A stretch of 64,000 nucleotides of DNA. Origin: Pseudomonas sp. TTU2014-080ASC (GTDB lineage Bacteria; Pseudomonadota; Gammaproteobacteria; Pseudomonadales; Pseudomonadaceae). The notes under the pieces are model-generated. The model ran no database searches, had not been told where the DNA came from, and saw nothing but the letters and a program-made list of their open reading frames with translations. Shown one piece after another: positions 27,577-36,810 of this stretch. The stretch is taken from positions 248,001 to 312,000 of the forward strand of contig NZ_LKKK01000011.1 in NCBI RefSeq assembly GCF_001446935.1, given 5' to 3'. Numbering within the stretch: the first letter of the stretch is position 1; each line of letters starts with the position of its first letter. A program made the position numbers and the translations under genes.

Positions 27577-28431
27577 ATGTCATTCAATTTCCCGCTGTTG
27601 CTGGTTATCGCTGTCGCCGTATGTGGTGCTCTGGCACTGTTTGATCTGGTTTTTCTGGCACCGCGCCGCCGAGCCGCTATTGCGGCCTATAACGGTCAGG
27701 TGACTGAACCGGATGATCAGGTATTGCAGCGTCTGAACAAGGAGCCTTTGCTGGTTGAGTACGGGAAATCATTTTTTCCTGTGCTGGCCATTGTTCTGGT
27801 TCTGCGCTCATTTCTGGTTGAGCCGTTTCAGATTCCGTCCGGTTCCATGAAGCCAACGCTTGAGGTCGGTGACTTTATCCTCGTCAACAAGTTTGCATAT
27901 GGGATTCGTCTGCCAGTGGTGGATACCAAGGTGATTGAGGTCGGCGACCCTCAGCGGGGTGATGTGATGGTGTTCCGCTACCCGAGTGATCCAAATATCA
28001 ATTACATCAAGCGAGTGGTGGGGCTGGCAGGCGACCGCATTGCCTACAGCAGCGACAAGCGCCTGACTGTTAACGGGCAATTGGTTGCTGAAACGCTAAT
28101 TGGCGACGAGCCGGGCAGTCTGGGCAGTGCTGTGCTGTTTAAGGAAAAGCTGGGCGAGGTGGAGCATGAAATCCGTAAGGAAATGAAACGCTACCGCATT
28201 GAGCCGGGTCGTGAGTGGGTTGTACCGCAGGGTTATTACTTCATGATGGGGGATAACCGTGACAACTCTAACGATAGCCGCTACTGGAATGATCCCAACA
28301 TTCCAGCTCCGCTGCATGGCATGGTGCCTGACCAGAATATTGTCGGTAAGGCTTTTGCCATCTGGATGAGTTGGCCGGATCCTAAGTCCAGTAACTTGCC
28401 TAACTTCTCCCGGGTAGGTTTGATTCACTAA
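27577..28431 (+). CDS. lepB: Signal peptidase I LepB
   Basis: Cleaves signal peptides of secreted proteins at the outer face of the inner membrane. The 284 residues include two N-terminal membrane helices (about 5-28 and 64-80), the catalytic serine S90 in PSGSM and the general-base lysine K145 in YIKRVVG. GDNRDNSNDSRYWN matches the family signature near residues 226-239. It directly follows lepA; a UUCG-loop hairpin 15 bp downstream partly separates it from the DUF4845 gene. Confidence 0.97.
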   Translation: MSFNFPLLLVIAVAVCGALALFDLVFLAPRRRAAIAAYNGQVTEPDDQVLQRLNKEPLLVEYGKSFFPVLAIVLVLRSFLVEPFQIPSGSMKPTLEVGDFILVNKFAYGIRLPVVDTKVIEVGDPQRGDVMVFRYPSDPNINYIKRVVGLAGDRIAYSSDKRLTVNGQLVAETLIGDEPGSLGSAVLFKEKLGEVEHEIRKEMKRYRIEPGREWVVPQGYYFMMGDNRDNSNDSRYWNDPNIPAPLHGMVPDQNIVGKAFAIWMSWPDPKSSNLPNFSRVGLIH

Positions 28432-28445
28432 CCTTTGGGTTGAAC

Positions 28446-28471
28446 AAGATGCTGCTTCGGCAGCATCTTTT
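28446..28471 (+). terminator. UUCG-loop hairpin terminator after lepB
   Basis: AAGATGCTGC, tetraloop TTCG, GCAGCATCTT followed by TT: a perfect 10-bp stem with a very stable loop. The short T-tract suggests partial termination before DUF4845-rnc-era. Confidence 0.75.
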
Positions 28472-28531
28472 ATTGCGCAAATACCTGTCTAAGCCATCAA
28501 GGCACTCAATAAATCTAAAGGTGGGGGCACT

Positions 28532-28909
28532 ATGAAGTCTGCACATACGCAACGGGGCATGTCTTTTATTAGCTGGCTGGTGGTGTTGGGCTTTTTGGCC
28601 TTTATGGCCAGTGCAGTGTTCAAAGTTCTGCCGCATTACTTCGACTATATGTCGATGGAAAAAATCATCACAGCCCCTGATACCGATAAGGCCCTGGAAA
28701 TCAGGACGGTCGGTGAGTTCTACGCTCATATCACTAAAGGTATGCAGGTAAACAATATCCGTGACCTGAATGCGCAGGATGTTGTGAAGATCAAAATCGA
28801 GAACAATCAGTTCTTGGTTAACCTTAAGTATGAGAAGCGCGAGTCGCTGATTGAGAACATCAGTCTGGTTGTGAGCTTTGATAAAGAATTTCGTGTGGGG
28901 ATGCCGTGA
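28532..28909 (+). CDS. DUF4845 small membrane protein
   Basis: A 125-residue protein of unknown function. It has a short basic N terminus (KSAHTQRG), one membrane helix ([21 protein letters not shown], residues 11-30) and a soluble C-terminal domain ending [19 protein letters not shown]. The N-terminal pattern resembles a pilin-like helix. It is constantly found between lepB and rnc in pseudomonads, and here overlaps rnc by 4 bp, so it is tied to RNase III expression. A link to protein export or to RNA processing is speculation. Confidence 0.85.
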   Translation: MKSAHTQRGMSFISWLVVLGFLAFMASAVFKVLPHYFDYMSMEKIITAPDTDKALEIRTVGEFYAHITKGMQVNNIRDLNAQDVVKIKIENNQFLVNLKYEKRESLIENISLVVSFDKEFRVGMP

Positions 28910-29595
28910 GTGTTTCTTTAGGCCGACTTGAGCGTCGGCTTGGCTATACCTTTAAGGACCAGGACCTGATGGTGCTGGCCTTGACCCATCGCAGCTTCGC
29001 TGGGCGCAACAATGAGCGCCTGGAGTTTCTCGGTGATGCAATTTTGAATTTTGTGGCGGGTGAAGTGCTGTTTCAGCGTTTCCCGATGGCTCGAGAGGGC
29101 CAGCTGTCCCGGCTACGCGCGCGTCTGGTAAAAGGGGAAACCCTGGCCATTCTGGCTCGCGGTTTTGATTTGGGCGACTATCTGCGCCTGGGCTCCGGCG
29201 AACTTAAGAGTGGTGGTTTTCGCCGGGAGTCTATCCTTGCAGATGCTCTGGAAGCGTTGATCGGTGCAATCTACCTAGATGCAGGTATGGAGGCCGCCCG
29301 CGAACGGATTCTGGCTTGGCTGGAAGGCGAACTGGAAGGTCTGACATTGGTGGACACCAACAAGGACCCAAAAACCCGTCTGCAGGAGTTCCTGCAATCC
29401 CGTGGTTGTGAACTGCCCCGATACGAGGTGGTAGATATTCAGGGTGAGCCGCACTGCCGTACATTCGTTGTTGAGTGTCTGGTTACTTTATTGAATGAGA
29501 AAACTACAGGGCAGGGCGGCAGTCGGCGGATTGCCGAACAAGTCGCCGCAGCGGCAGCGCTGATTGCTCTGGGTGTGGAGAATGGCAATGACTGA
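28906..29595 (+). CDS. rnc: Ribonuclease III
   Basis: Cuts double-stranded RNA in rRNA precursors and some mRNAs. The 229-residue protein has the signature [10 protein letters not shown] with E40 and D44, the second metal-ligand pair D113 and E116 in [10 protein letters not shown], and a C-terminal double-stranded RNA-binding domain ([14 protein letters not shown] to [12 protein letters not shown]). GTG start at 28906 overlaps the DUF4845 stop. The rnc-era overlap of 8 bp indicates coupled translation. Autoregulation by cleavage of its leader is known in enterobacteria; I did not identify such a hairpin here beyond the one after lepB. Confidence 0.97.
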   Translation: MSVSLGRLERRLGYTFKDQDLMVLALTHRSFAGRNNERLEFLGDAILNFVAGEVLFQRFPMAREGQLSRLRARLVKGETLAILARGFDLGDYLRLGSGELKSGGFRRESILADALEALIGAIYLDAGMEAARERILAWLEGELEGLTLVDTNKDPKTRLQEFLQSRGCELPRYEVVDIQGEPHCRTFVVECLVTLLNEKTTGQGGSRRIAEQVAAAAALIALGVENGND

Positions 29596-30490
29596 TACAC
29601 CTGTTACACGCTGTGGCTATGTCGCCATCGTCGGCCGGCCAAACGTGGGCAAGTCGACGTTGCTCAACCACATTCTCGGACAGAAGCTGGCAATCACGTC
29701 CCGCAAGCCGCAGACCACGCGACACAATATGCTCGGTATTAAAACCGAAGGTGAAGTGCAGGCGATTTACGTGGACACGCCTGGCCTGCACAAGAACAAC
29801 GATAAAGCGCTTAACCGCTACATGAACAAGAACGCTGCCTCGGCTCTAAAAGATGTCGATGTGGTGGTGTTTGTGGTGGACCGCACTCGCTGGACTGATG
29901 AAGACCAAATGGTCCTTGAGCGCGTGCAGTACGTGCAGGGACCGGTGATTCTGGCGATCAACAAAACTGATCGGCTGGATGACAAGGCTGAGCTGATTCC
30001 GCATCTGAAGTGGCTGGCCGAGCAGTTGCCCAACGCTGAAATTGTGCCGGTTTCGGCTCAGCAAGGGCACAACCTGGATACGCTGGAAAAGCTGGTTGGC
30101 GAGCGTCTGCCAGAAGGGATTCATTTTTTCCCTGAAGATCAGATCACTGACCGTTCAGGACGTTTCTTTGCTGCTGAACTGGTGCGCGAAAAGATCATGC
30201 GACAGTTGGGGGCGGAACTGCCTTACCAGATCACTGTTGAGATTGAGGAGTTTAAGCGCGAAGGGCGCATTCTGCACATTCATGCTCTGATTCTGGTTGA
30301 GCGTGAGGGTCAGAAGAAAATCATCATTGGTGACAAGGGCGAGCGCATTAAGCGTATCGGCCAGGAAGCCCGCAAAGACATGGAGTCGATGTTCGATACC
30401 AAGGTCATGCTTAACTTGTGGGTTAAGGTCAAAGGTGGCTGGTCTGATGATGAGCGCGCGCTGCGTTCGTTGGGCTTTGACAATATCTGA
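29588..30490 (+). CDS. era: Ribosome-assembly GTPase Era
   Basis: Binds the 3' end of 16S rRNA during 30S maturation. The 300-residue protein has the P-loop GRPNVGKS (residues 16-23), the repeated Era-type switch region [18 protein letters not shown] and NKTD, and a C-terminal KH domain ([20 protein letters not shown]). The ATG at 29588 is chosen because GGAG lies seven bases upstream; an ATG at 29582 is too close to it. The start overlaps the rnc stop. Confidence 0.97.
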   Translation: MTDTPVTRCGYVAIVGRPNVGKSTLLNHILGQKLAITSRKPQTTRHNMLGIKTEGEVQAIYVDTPGLHKNNDKALNRYMNKNAASALKDVDVVVFVVDRTRWTDEDQMVLERVQYVQGPVILAINKTDRLDDKAELIPHLKWLAEQLPNAEIVPVSAQQGHNLDTLEKLVGERLPEGIHFFPEDQITDRSGRFFAAELVREKIMRQLGAELPYQITVEIEEFKREGRILHIHALILVEREGQKKIIIGDKGERIKRIGQEARKDMESMFDTKVMLNLWVKVKGGWSDDERALRSLGFDNI

Positions 30491-30530
30491 TCCATTGCGG
30501 CTTTGAACGCTGCTTTGCCGAGAACGCCTT

Positions 30531-31223
30531 ATGCTGGGTCAACCTGCTTATGTTCTGCATTCCCGGGCTTACCGGGAGAGCAGCGCGCTGGTTGACTTCC
30601 TGACGCCTCAGGGGCGCTTAAGAGCCGTCTTGCGGGCGGCCAGAGGCAAGAAGGGCAGTCTGGCCCGCCCGTTTATCCCGCTTGAGGCAGAGTTTCGTGG
30701 GCACAGCGAGCTGAAAAGTGTTTCGCGCCTTGAGTCTGCCGGCATTCCCAACCTGCTCTCCGGTGAGGCACTGTTCAGTGGCATCTACCTCAACGAGCTG
30801 TTGATTCGCCTGCTGCCAGCTGAAGACCCGCATCCGGTTCTGTTTGAGACCTATGCGCTGACGGTGGCGGCTCTGGCTCAGGGGCGGCCGCTGGAGCCCT
30901 TGCTCCGAGCATTCGAATGGCGTTTGCTGGATGAGCTGGGCTATGGTTTTGCCCTCGATACTGACAGCGAAGGTGCACCTGTTGTGCCTGCCGGTATCTA
31001 TCGTCTGGACAATGAAACTGGGCTGGTGCCTGTGGGGCAGCTGCAGCCCGGCGTTTTTCAAGGTGCTGACTTGCTGGCCATGGCCGAGGCTGACTGGAGC
31101 GCAGTGGGTGCGCTGGCAGCAGCTAAGCGCTTGATGCGTCAGGCGTTAGCACCTCATCTGGGCGGCAAACCTCTGGTTAGCCGCGAACTTTTCATGACGC
31201 TCAAGGAGCCAAGTCGTGACTGA
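30531..31223 (+). CDS. recO: DNA repair protein RecO
   Basis: Loads RecA onto gapped, SSB-coated DNA with RecR and RecF. The 230-residue protein has the N-terminal OB-fold ([27 protein letters not shown]) and a helical C-terminal domain. The zinc cysteines found in some homologues are not seen, as is usual for this lineage. It is 40 bp after era and overlaps pdxJ by 8 bp, continuing the conserved rnc-era-recO-pdxJ operon. Confidence 0.96.
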   Translation: MLGQPAYVLHSRAYRESSALVDFLTPQGRLRAVLRAARGKKGSLARPFIPLEAEFRGHSELKSVSRLESAGIPNLLSGEALFSGIYLNELLIRLLPAEDPHPVLFETYALTVAALAQGRPLEPLLRAFEWRLLDELGYGFALDTDSEGAPVVPAGIYRLDNETGLVPVGQLQPGVFQGADLLAMAEADWSAVGALAAAKRLMRQALAPHLGGKPLVSRELFMTLKEPSRD

Positions 31224-31962
31224 TGCAAATCGTATTCTTCTGGGGGTTAACATTGATCACGTGGCGACTCTGCGTCAGGCCCGTGGTACGCGTTACCCTG
31301 ATCCGGTCAAGGCAGCGCTGGATGCCGAGGAAGCGGGAGCTGACGGTATTACCATTCATTTGCGTGAAGACCGTAGGCATATTCAGGAGCGCGATGTGCG
31401 CGTGCTCAAAGAGGTCATGCAGACGCGCATGAACTTTGAGATGGGCGTTACGGATTTCATGCTGGATTTCGCCGAGCAGATTCGCCCAGAGCATATCTGT
31501 CTGGTGCCCGAAACCCGCCAGGAGTTGACCACTGAAGGTGGGTTGGATGTGGCTGGGCAAGAGGAGCGCATCCGTGCTGCTGTTGAGCGTCTGAGTCGAA
31601 TTGGTTGTGAGGTGTCGCTGTTTATTGACGCTGAAGAGCGTCAGATTGCAGCTGCCAAACGTGTTGGGGCGCCAGCTATTGAGCTGCATACAGGGCGTTA
31701 TGCCGATGCTTTAACTTCCCACGATCAAGCGCTGGAGCTGGCTCGGATTGCGCAAGGTGTTGAGCTGGGGGTGGAGCACGGTTTGATCGTGAATGCGGGG
31801 CATGGCCTGCATTATCACAATGCTGAAGCGGTTGCGGCGATTGCCGGGATTAATGAGTTGAACATTGGTCATGCGATTGTTGCGCATGCGCTGTTTGTTG
31901 GCTTTAAGCAAGCCGTAGCGGAGATGAAGGCGCTGATTGTTGCGGCGGCTGAGCGCCGTTAA
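31216..31962 (+). CDS. pdxJ: Pyridoxine 5'-phosphate synthase PdxJ
   Basis: Condenses 1-deoxy-D-xylulose 5-phosphate and 3-amino-2-oxopropyl phosphate to pyridoxine 5'-phosphate. The 248-residue TIM-barrel protein has the N-terminal [15 protein letters not shown], the catalytic [12 protein letters not shown], and [10 protein letters not shown] near the C terminus. The GTG start overlaps recO. The stop lies 3 bp from the end of the convergent solute-binding protein gene, with no terminator visible between them. Confidence 0.97.
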   Translation: MTDANRILLGVNIDHVATLRQARGTRYPDPVKAALDAEEAGADGITIHLREDRRHIQERDVRVLKEVMQTRMNFEMGVTDFMLDFAEQIRPEHICLVPETRQELTTEGGLDVAGQEERIRAAVERLSRIGCEVSLFIDAEERQIAAAKRVGAPAIELHTGRYADALTSHDQALELARIAQGVELGVEHGLIVNAGHGLHYHNAEAVAAIAGINELNIGHAIVAHALFVGFKQAVAEMKALIVAAAERR

Positions 31963-31965
31963 CAG

Positions 31966-32742
31966 TCAGTCGTAGAGCGTGAGGTCGCGTAGGCCTGGCT
32001 CTGTTTCACCGGGCAGCCAGCGCTGATAGATGCGACTGAAGCTGCCGTCCAACTTCATGTCATCAAGCGCTGTCTGCCAGCGCTTGATCTCATCATCCGG
32101 CGTGCCTTTCCAGAAACTGATATAGCCGTAGGCGGACCTGTAGGGGTACACCACGCGTACATCCTCTTTGCGTAGATTTCCTACAAGCGCTGCGGCTTCA
32201 CCTTTGGCGTAGAAGCTGAGATTGTCGGTCAGGATCAACGGCACCCGGCCCAGCCTGAGCAACTGGAACATTTGCCTTGGGTCGGTCACGCCCAGCAGGT
32301 TTTGCATGCCCTTCGCGTGCAGTTCCTGGTAGGTAAACCAATCCCTGGGGACGGCGATGCTTTTTACAGAGGCCAGTTCCCGAGCGTTACTAACCTGAAT
32401 TCTCGATTCTTTCAGGGCGTAGAAGCTGTCATTGGACAAGGTGATTGGGCCGACCCATTTGAACAGAGGATTGCGCTCTTCGGTTCGCATCGTCACAAAG
32501 GCGGCTGTATTAGGGGTGTGCCGTGCAGAGTGGTAAGCACGAGCCCAGGGTACGACCTGTATGCTGGCTGTGACGTCCAGTCGCTGTAGGAGTTCTTTGA
32601 CTACATCCACGGCCAGGCCCCGCGCCTGACCTTTGTGGGAGTAGCTCAGCGGAGCATATTCCTCGGTGTAGAGTTGAAGTGCGTGTACAGCAGATGCCAA
32701 TAACCAGAGTGCTATAAGAGCTACAGGCTGTAGTGCCTTCAT
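31966..32742 (-). CDS. Periplasmic solute-binding protein, amino-acid (SBP_bac_3) type
   Basis: A 258-residue exported protein: signal peptide of about 21 residues ending at AVHALQLYTEE, then a bilobed type-II binding domain with YAPLSYSHKGQARGLAVDVVKELLQRL and the repeat-turn region WARAYHSARHTPNTAAFVTMRTEERNPLFKWVGPI. No transporter subunits adjoin it. Such orphan proteins in pseudomonads are common and often of unknown ligand; some feed sensors. It is monocistronic and convergent with pdxJ. Confidence 0.82.
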   Translation of the reverse strand: MKALQPVALIALWLLASAVHALQLYTEEYAPLSYSHKGQARGLAVDVVKELLQRLDVTASIQVVPWARAYHSARHTPNTAAFVTMRTEERNPLFKWVGPITLSNDSFYALKESRIQVSNARELASVKSIAVPRDWFTYQELHAKGMQNLLGVTDPRQMFQLLRLGRVPLILTDNLSFYAKGEAAALVGNLRKEDVRVVYPYRSAYGYISFWKGTPDDEIKRWQTALDDMKLDGSFSRIYQRWLPGETEPGLRDLTLYD

Positions 32743-32864
32743 GCAGCGGCTTCCTGACTGAGCGTTGCGGGTACGGCTTGGGGAGTTGCGGATTATGCTA
32801 GGCGGGGGATTATCGGATGATTGATTCCGGTCAGCTATCCCAAGGGTGCATAAGTTGTCAGGTC

Positions 32865-32885
32865 AAAAAATGAGCGTTAGCTCAT
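32865..32885 (-). terminator. Terminator of cmoA-cmoB, containing the cmoB stop codon
   Basis: On the minus strand ATGAGC, loop TAAC, GCTCAT, then TTTTT. The cmoB TGA stop lies inside the left arm of the stem. Confidence 0.7.
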
Positions 32886-33850
32886 GGTTTGCGGGCCAGT
32901 ATCACGGCTCGTGTCGGGGCTGGTAGTCCTTCAACTGTCCGGGTGTGATCTGTCGGGTCAAGGAAGTCCGGTAGTGACTGGAAACGCATCCACTCGGTTG
33001 CACGTTGCTCTTGAACAGACGTTGTGCTGACGTCTACACAGCGTACGTCTACATAGCCAGCCCGGCGCAGCCAGAGTTCCAGGGCGGGCACAGACGGCAG
33101 GAACCATACGTTGCGCATTTGCGCGTAGCGGTCTTCCGGTACCAGAACCTGTTGGGCATCACCTTCGACAACCAGCGTCTCCATGACCAGCTCGCCACCT
33201 TTGACCAAGCAGTCTTTGAGTTCGATGAGGTGATCGATTGGCGAGCGCCGGTGATACAGAACGCCCATCGAAAACACGCAGTCAAAGCCTTGCAGCTTGC
33301 CTGGTAACTCCTCGAAGGCCAGGGGCAGGTGCCAGGCCGGAAGATCGGGCAGGTAATGCTTCATGCTTAAAAACTGGCAGAGGAACAGCCAGTTGGGATC
33401 AATGCCGACCACGCTCCTGGCGCCTGCGCCGAGCATGCGCCACATGTAGTAGCCATTGCCGCAGCCCACATCCAGTATGCGTTTGTTCTTTAGATTGAGG
33501 TGAGGGGCCACCCGTTGCCACTTCCAGTCTGAACGCCACTCGGTATCAACGTGCACGTCAAATAAGTGAAACGGACCTTTACGCCATGGAATCAGGCCTT
33601 GCAGAGCGCTTTTTAAGGCGCTACGAGTTTGGTCGTCGCAGGGGCCGTTGAAGCTAAAGGCGTTAACTAGCTCAAGCTGCTCGACGCTGAGCGCCGGTAA
33701 TGCCTGCACCGCGCCATACCAGCGGGCGAGGTCACCGTGGCCGACAGCTAGTTTTTGGTCGATCTGTGCGGGCAAATCGGCTGCCCAGTCTTGCAAGGGC
33801 GTGCCTGCCAGCTCAGCTTGCAGTGCATCGAGGTCGAAACGGTTGATCAT
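32882..33850 (-). CDS. cmoB: tRNA U34 carboxymethyltransferase CmoB
   Basis: Transfers the carboxymethyl group of carboxy-S-adenosylmethionine to 5-hydroxyuridine at tRNA wobble position 34, giving cmo5U. The 322-residue protein has the long N-terminal extension typical of CmoB ([20 protein letters not shown] near 112-131) and the methyltransferase motif [11 protein letters not shown] near residues 136-146. The start overlaps the cmoA stop by 4 bp, so the donor-making and donor-using enzymes are translationally coupled. Confidence 0.97.
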   Translation of the reverse strand: MINRFDLDALQAELAGTPLQDWAADLPAQIDQKLAVGHGDLARWYGAVQALPALSVEQLELVNAFSFNGPCDDQTRSALKSALQGLIPWRKGPFHLFDVHVDTEWRSDWKWQRVAPHLNLKNKRILDVGCGNGYYMWRMLGAGARSVVGIDPNWLFLCQFLSMKHYLPDLPAWHLPLAFEELPGKLQGFDCVFSMGVLYHRRSPIDHLIELKDCLVKGGELVMETLVVEGDAQQVLVPEDRYAQMRNVWFLPSVPALELWLRRAGYVDVRCVDVSTTSVQEQRATEWMRFQSLPDFLDPTDHTRTVEGLPAPTRAVILARKP

Positions 33851-34590
33851 GGGAGGGCAATCAGGGAGGCAAAATTAAGGCATTGGAACCACGGCACAAC
33901 TTGGCTGAAGCCAGCGGTGAGTAAGCGCTCGCGGTGTTGTTCGAGGCTGTCGGGCAACATGACTTTCTCGATGGCGCTGCGTTTCTGGGCGATTTCCAGT
34001 TCGCTGTAGCCGTTGGCGCGTTTGAAAGCGATATGCAGATCAGTCAACAGCTCGTGCTGGGCGGGATCTTCAAAGCGCAGTTTTTCCGAGAGAATCAGCG
34101 CGCCGCCGGGAAGCAGCGCCTTGCGGATTTTGCTGAGAAGCTCGGCACGGTGTTCCGGCTGGATGAACTGCAGGGTGAAGTTCATGGCAATCAGTGAGGC
34201 GGGCTGGAGGTCCAGGTTAAGGATGTCGGCTTCGAGCACCTCAACGGGCAGCAGCTCCTGAAACATCGAGTCCTGTGCGTGCAGGTATTCGCGGCAGCGC
34301 TCGACCATGGCGCTGGAGTTATCGACGGCAATCACTTTGCAGTCGGCAATCTGCACATGGCGACGCAGCGCCTGTGTCACTGCACCGAGTGAGCTGCCCA
34401 GGTCGTACAGTACACTGTGCGGCTGAGCAAATTGACCTGCTAGTACGCCGATATTCTCAACGATGGTCGGGTAGCCTGGCACAGAGCGTTTGATCATGTC
34501 CGGGAACACGCGCACCACGTCCTCGTTGAACACGAAATCCGGCACCTGATCCAGGGGGGTAGCAAATAGGCGGTCGGGTTGTCTGGTCAC
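33847..34590 (-). CDS. cmoA: Carboxy-S-adenosyl-L-methionine synthase CmoA
   Basis: Makes carboxy-SAM from SAM and prephenate for CmoB. The 247-residue protein has [20 protein letters not shown] near residues 22-41 and the SAM motif [17 protein letters not shown]. These are characteristic of CmoA rather than ordinary methyltransferases. It is the first gene of a two-gene operon that ends in the terminator after cmoB. Confidence 0.97.
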   Translation of the reverse strand: MTRQPDRLFATPLDQVPDFVFNEDVVRVFPDMIKRSVPGYPTIVENIGVLAGQFAQPHSVLYDLGSSLGAVTQALRRHVQIADCKVIAVDNSSAMVERCREYLHAQDSMFQELLPVEVLEADILNLDLQPASLIAMNFTLQFIQPEHRAELLSKIRKALLPGGALILSEKLRFEDPAQHELLTDLHIAFKRANGYSELEIAQKRSAIEKVMLPDSLEQHRERLLTAGFSQVVPWFQCLNFASLIALP

Positions 34591-34685
34591 GATGGGCTAC
34601 GCATGGTTCGGGAAAGCCGACCATTTTAGCCAACAACGGCTCCAAGCCCAATCGTGATTGTAAAAATGGCCGCAAATAGCGTGTT

Positions 34686-35336
34686 TTACGCGCTATCGGA
34701 GTCTGCGGTCCGATCAAATGCCGAGGCGGCGATGCCCCATTGCCCCAGCCAGTAGCTGGAAATAATGGTCAAGGTCGAAGCATCGAAGGGCTGCACGAAG
34801 CGATTGATGCCAATCATGCTGTCCGACAGGACGAACAGTGAACCGCCGATGGCTGCCAGCCAAGCTGACATGCGGCTGATGTTGGGTTGGCCAAGTCGGG
34901 CCAAGGCACGCCATAGCATCAGGCAGATGACCAAGGTGTAGCAGGCTACTGGAATCAGAAATGGGCCCAGTCCGCTGCTTACCAGCAGTGCAAACATGCT
35001 GCCACCGGCCAGGAGGGCGATGATCAGGGCCAGCCAGGCAGGTTGGCGGCAGTCGGACAGGTAGGCGCGCAGGTAGGCTAGATGCCCTAGTAAAAAAGCT
35101 CCCAATCCGAATACAAATAAGTCTTGCGGCCAGTCCAGCAGCAGATCGCCTGCAAGAGAGAAGAGTAGGCCGATACTGATCCAGCGCCGGTAAATGCCCG
35201 CTGGAGCCTTGCGCAGCCACACCAGCAGAAGAATCACCGGTATGCCTTTGCTGATAAAGCTCAGGCTGTGTAGGTCGTTGTACTGGGCATACAGGTAAGC
35301 GGCTGCGGCTACGAGAGCCAAAGGCAAATAGCGCAT
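34686..35336 (-). CDS. YhhN-family membrane protein (lysoplasmalogenase-like)
   Basis: A 216-residue protein with about eight membrane helices and the YhhN/TMEM86 pattern: LFSLAGDLLLDWPQDLFVFGLGAFLLGHLAY in the first half and GGSLFVLSDSMIGINRF in the second, with conserved aspartates in membrane segments. Eukaryotic members and a few bacterial ones hydrolyse lysoplasmalogens; the substrate in an organism not known to make plasmalogens is unclear. The start at 35336 gives MRYLPLALV; a longer frame upstream is unlikely to be used. Confidence 0.82.
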   Translation of the reverse strand: MRYLPLALVAAAAYLYAQYNDLHSLSFISKGIPVILLLVWLRKAPAGIYRRWISIGLLFSLAGDLLLDWPQDLFVFGLGAFLLGHLAYLRAYLSDCRQPAWLALIIALLAGGSMFALLVSSGLGPFLIPVACYTLVICLMLWRALARLGQPNISRMSAWLAAIGGSLFVLSDSMIGINRFVQPFDASTLTIISSYWLGQWGIAASAFDRTADSDSA

Positions 35337-35456
35337 GGTCTGCGTCCTTATTATTGTCAGACGCTGACTATGCCTATTAAGCGTCTGCCCCGCCAAGCCG
35401 AGGATGCCAGTCAAAGGGACAATTTGCGTCTAGCCTTACCTCCGGGGGGCAGCTTC

Positions 35457-35852
35457 TCAACGAATCGACAAGCTGCAGGTGAAGGATTGTGCGGGGGCAA
35501 CGTTCGGCTCCCAAGGCTGTGAGTAGGCCAGTTTCAGTTCGGCTTTACCCTCGTTGGCTACGCGAAAGCGCCAGGTGGAGAGTCCCGCGCTGCCTACCAG
35601 TCCGCTGTCTTCGGGGTTGGTATAAACCTCAGGGCCAAGCGGCTGAAGAACAGATGCGGCCGGGTCGATCAGTTTCCAGCGAAAGCCGGTAGTGGGGTTG
35701 CTCGGCAGGGTCAGGTTGAATTGCTGGCCGACATACAGGTTGAGCGGGCATTTGCTCTGCTGACTTTGGGTCAGTGTCACGGTGCTGGGTTTTTGCGCGC
35801 AGGCACTGAGCAGGGCGCAGCTGAGCGCCAGCATAAGGCGATAAGCAGGCAT
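35457..35852 (-). CDS. Chagasin-like (I42) cysteine-protease inhibitor lipoprotein
   Basis: A 131-residue predicted lipoprotein: signal peptide with lipobox LLSAC (acylated C18), then an immunoglobulin-like inhibitor domain. The chagasin loop motif NPTTGFRW is at about residues 52-59, and STWRFRVANEGKAELKLAYSQPWEP contains the third conserved inhibitory loop. Chagasin-type inhibitors block papain-family cysteine proteases; the target here is not known and may be a host, predator or own protease. It is divergent from an AraC regulator with shared repeats in between. Confidence 0.8.
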   Translation of the reverse strand: MPAYRLMLALSCALLSACAQKPSTVTLTQSQQSKCPLNLYVGQQFNLTLPSNPTTGFRWKLIDPAASVLQPLGPEVYTNPEDSGLVGSAGLSTWRFRVANEGKAELKLAYSQPWEPNVAPAQSFTCSLSIR

Positions 35853-35878
35853 TGGAGGCTCCTGATTCTTGTAAGTGG

Positions 35879-35895
35879 TGCACAGAATATCGGTT
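35879..35895. repeat. Direct repeat copy 1 (TGCACAGAA-N3-CGGTT)
   Basis: One of two copies in the divergent promoter region between the chagasin and AraC genes; the second copy is at 35976-35990. The separation and orientation suit half-sites for an AraC-type regulator. Confidence 0.5.
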
Positions 35896-35975
35896 CTGGC
35901 ACTCCTGAGTAAGCTCTGAGAGGCCGATTAGTGCCCAGGTTGCACTCTGTCGTTGATCGGCACATCTGTAGTCCT

Positions 35976-35990
35976 TGCACAGAAACGGTT
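35976..35990. repeat. Direct repeat copy 2 (TGCACAGAA-N1-CGGTT)
   Basis: Second copy of the repeat at 35879, lying about 38 bp before the first in-frame ATG of the AraC gene. Further TTGCAC occurrences in the same region may be related. Confidence 0.5.
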
Positions 35991-36015
35991 ACAGTAAGCA
36001 AAAGGTTTCACTTGG

Positions 36016-36792
36016 TTGCACCTTTCTATGCTGACAGCCCGTTTGATGCGTCTGGATGAGCAGGCCCATGAACATACCCACGATCATCATCAGTTGGTGA
36101 TGTCTTTGGCTGGGCGTGCGGCCTTTGAGGTGAACGGTCGAGGCGGTGAGGTCAGTCGTATGCAGGCGTGCTTGGTGCCGGGCGATGCCGGGCATCAGTT
36201 TGCCGGGCTGGGTGACAACCGCATGCTCATCATCGATTTGACCGGGCAGGGTGTTTTTGCGGATGACGCTCAGCTACTGTCCAGGCTGTTTGAAGTGCCA
36301 CGCTATCCGCAGCTGGATGCTGATTTTCAGAGCCTGTTGAACTACGCCGGCGCGGAATTGCAGCGCTATGGTTCGGACCCTGTATTCACCCGTGACCTGG
36401 GCAGTCTACTGTTGCGTGCGCTGTATCTGCGTCTGTTTGGTGAGCAGCACGCACCCCGGGTTAGTGGCCTGAATATTGATCACATCGACAGCTACATTGC
36501 CAAGCATCTGTACCGGCGCATCAGTGTGGCAGAGCTGGCCCATATTGCTTGCTTGAGTCCGAGTCATTTCCATGCGTTGTTTAAAGACAGTGTGGGCATG
36601 ACGCCTCATCAATATCTGCTCAGTGCGCGTCTTAATCGTGCCAGCCGGTTATTGCGCGAAAGTAGCCTGCCGCTGATTCGGATTGCCGAAGAGTGTGGTT
36701 TCTCCAGCCAAAGTGCCCTGACAACTGCGATGCGGCGCTATTTGGGACTGACCCCAAAGCGCCTGCGAGATGGTGCCCGCAGTACCGATTGA
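36016..36792 (+). CDS. AraC-family transcriptional regulator
   Basis: A 258-residue regulator with an N-terminal cupin (EQAHEHTHDHHQLVMSLAGRAAFEVNG) and a C-terminal double helix-turn-helix (SVAELAHIACLSPSHFHALFKDSVG and IRIAEECGFSSQSALTTAMRRYLG). The histidine cluster HEHTHDHH is typical of a metal- or small-ligand cupin. The start is uncertain: a TTG at 36016 has AAAAGG about ten bases upstream, while an ATG at 36028 gives the more usual MLTARLMRLDEQ but lacks a close ribosome site. The likely target is the divergent chagasin-like gene; the effector is unknown. Confidence 0.82.
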   Translation: MHLSMLTARLMRLDEQAHEHTHDHHQLVMSLAGRAAFEVNGRGGEVSRMQACLVPGDAGHQFAGLGDNRMLIIDLTGQGVFADDAQLLSRLFEVPRYPQLDADFQSLLNYAGAELQRYGSDPVFTRDLGSLLLRALYLRLFGEQHAPRVSGLNIDHIDSYIAKHLYRRISVAELAHIACLSPSHFHALFKDSVGMTPHQYLLSARLNRASRLLRESSLPLIRIAEECGFSSQSALTTAMRRYLGLTPKRLRDGARSTD

Positions 36793-36810
36793 TAAGCATC
36801 GCGAGTGGTT

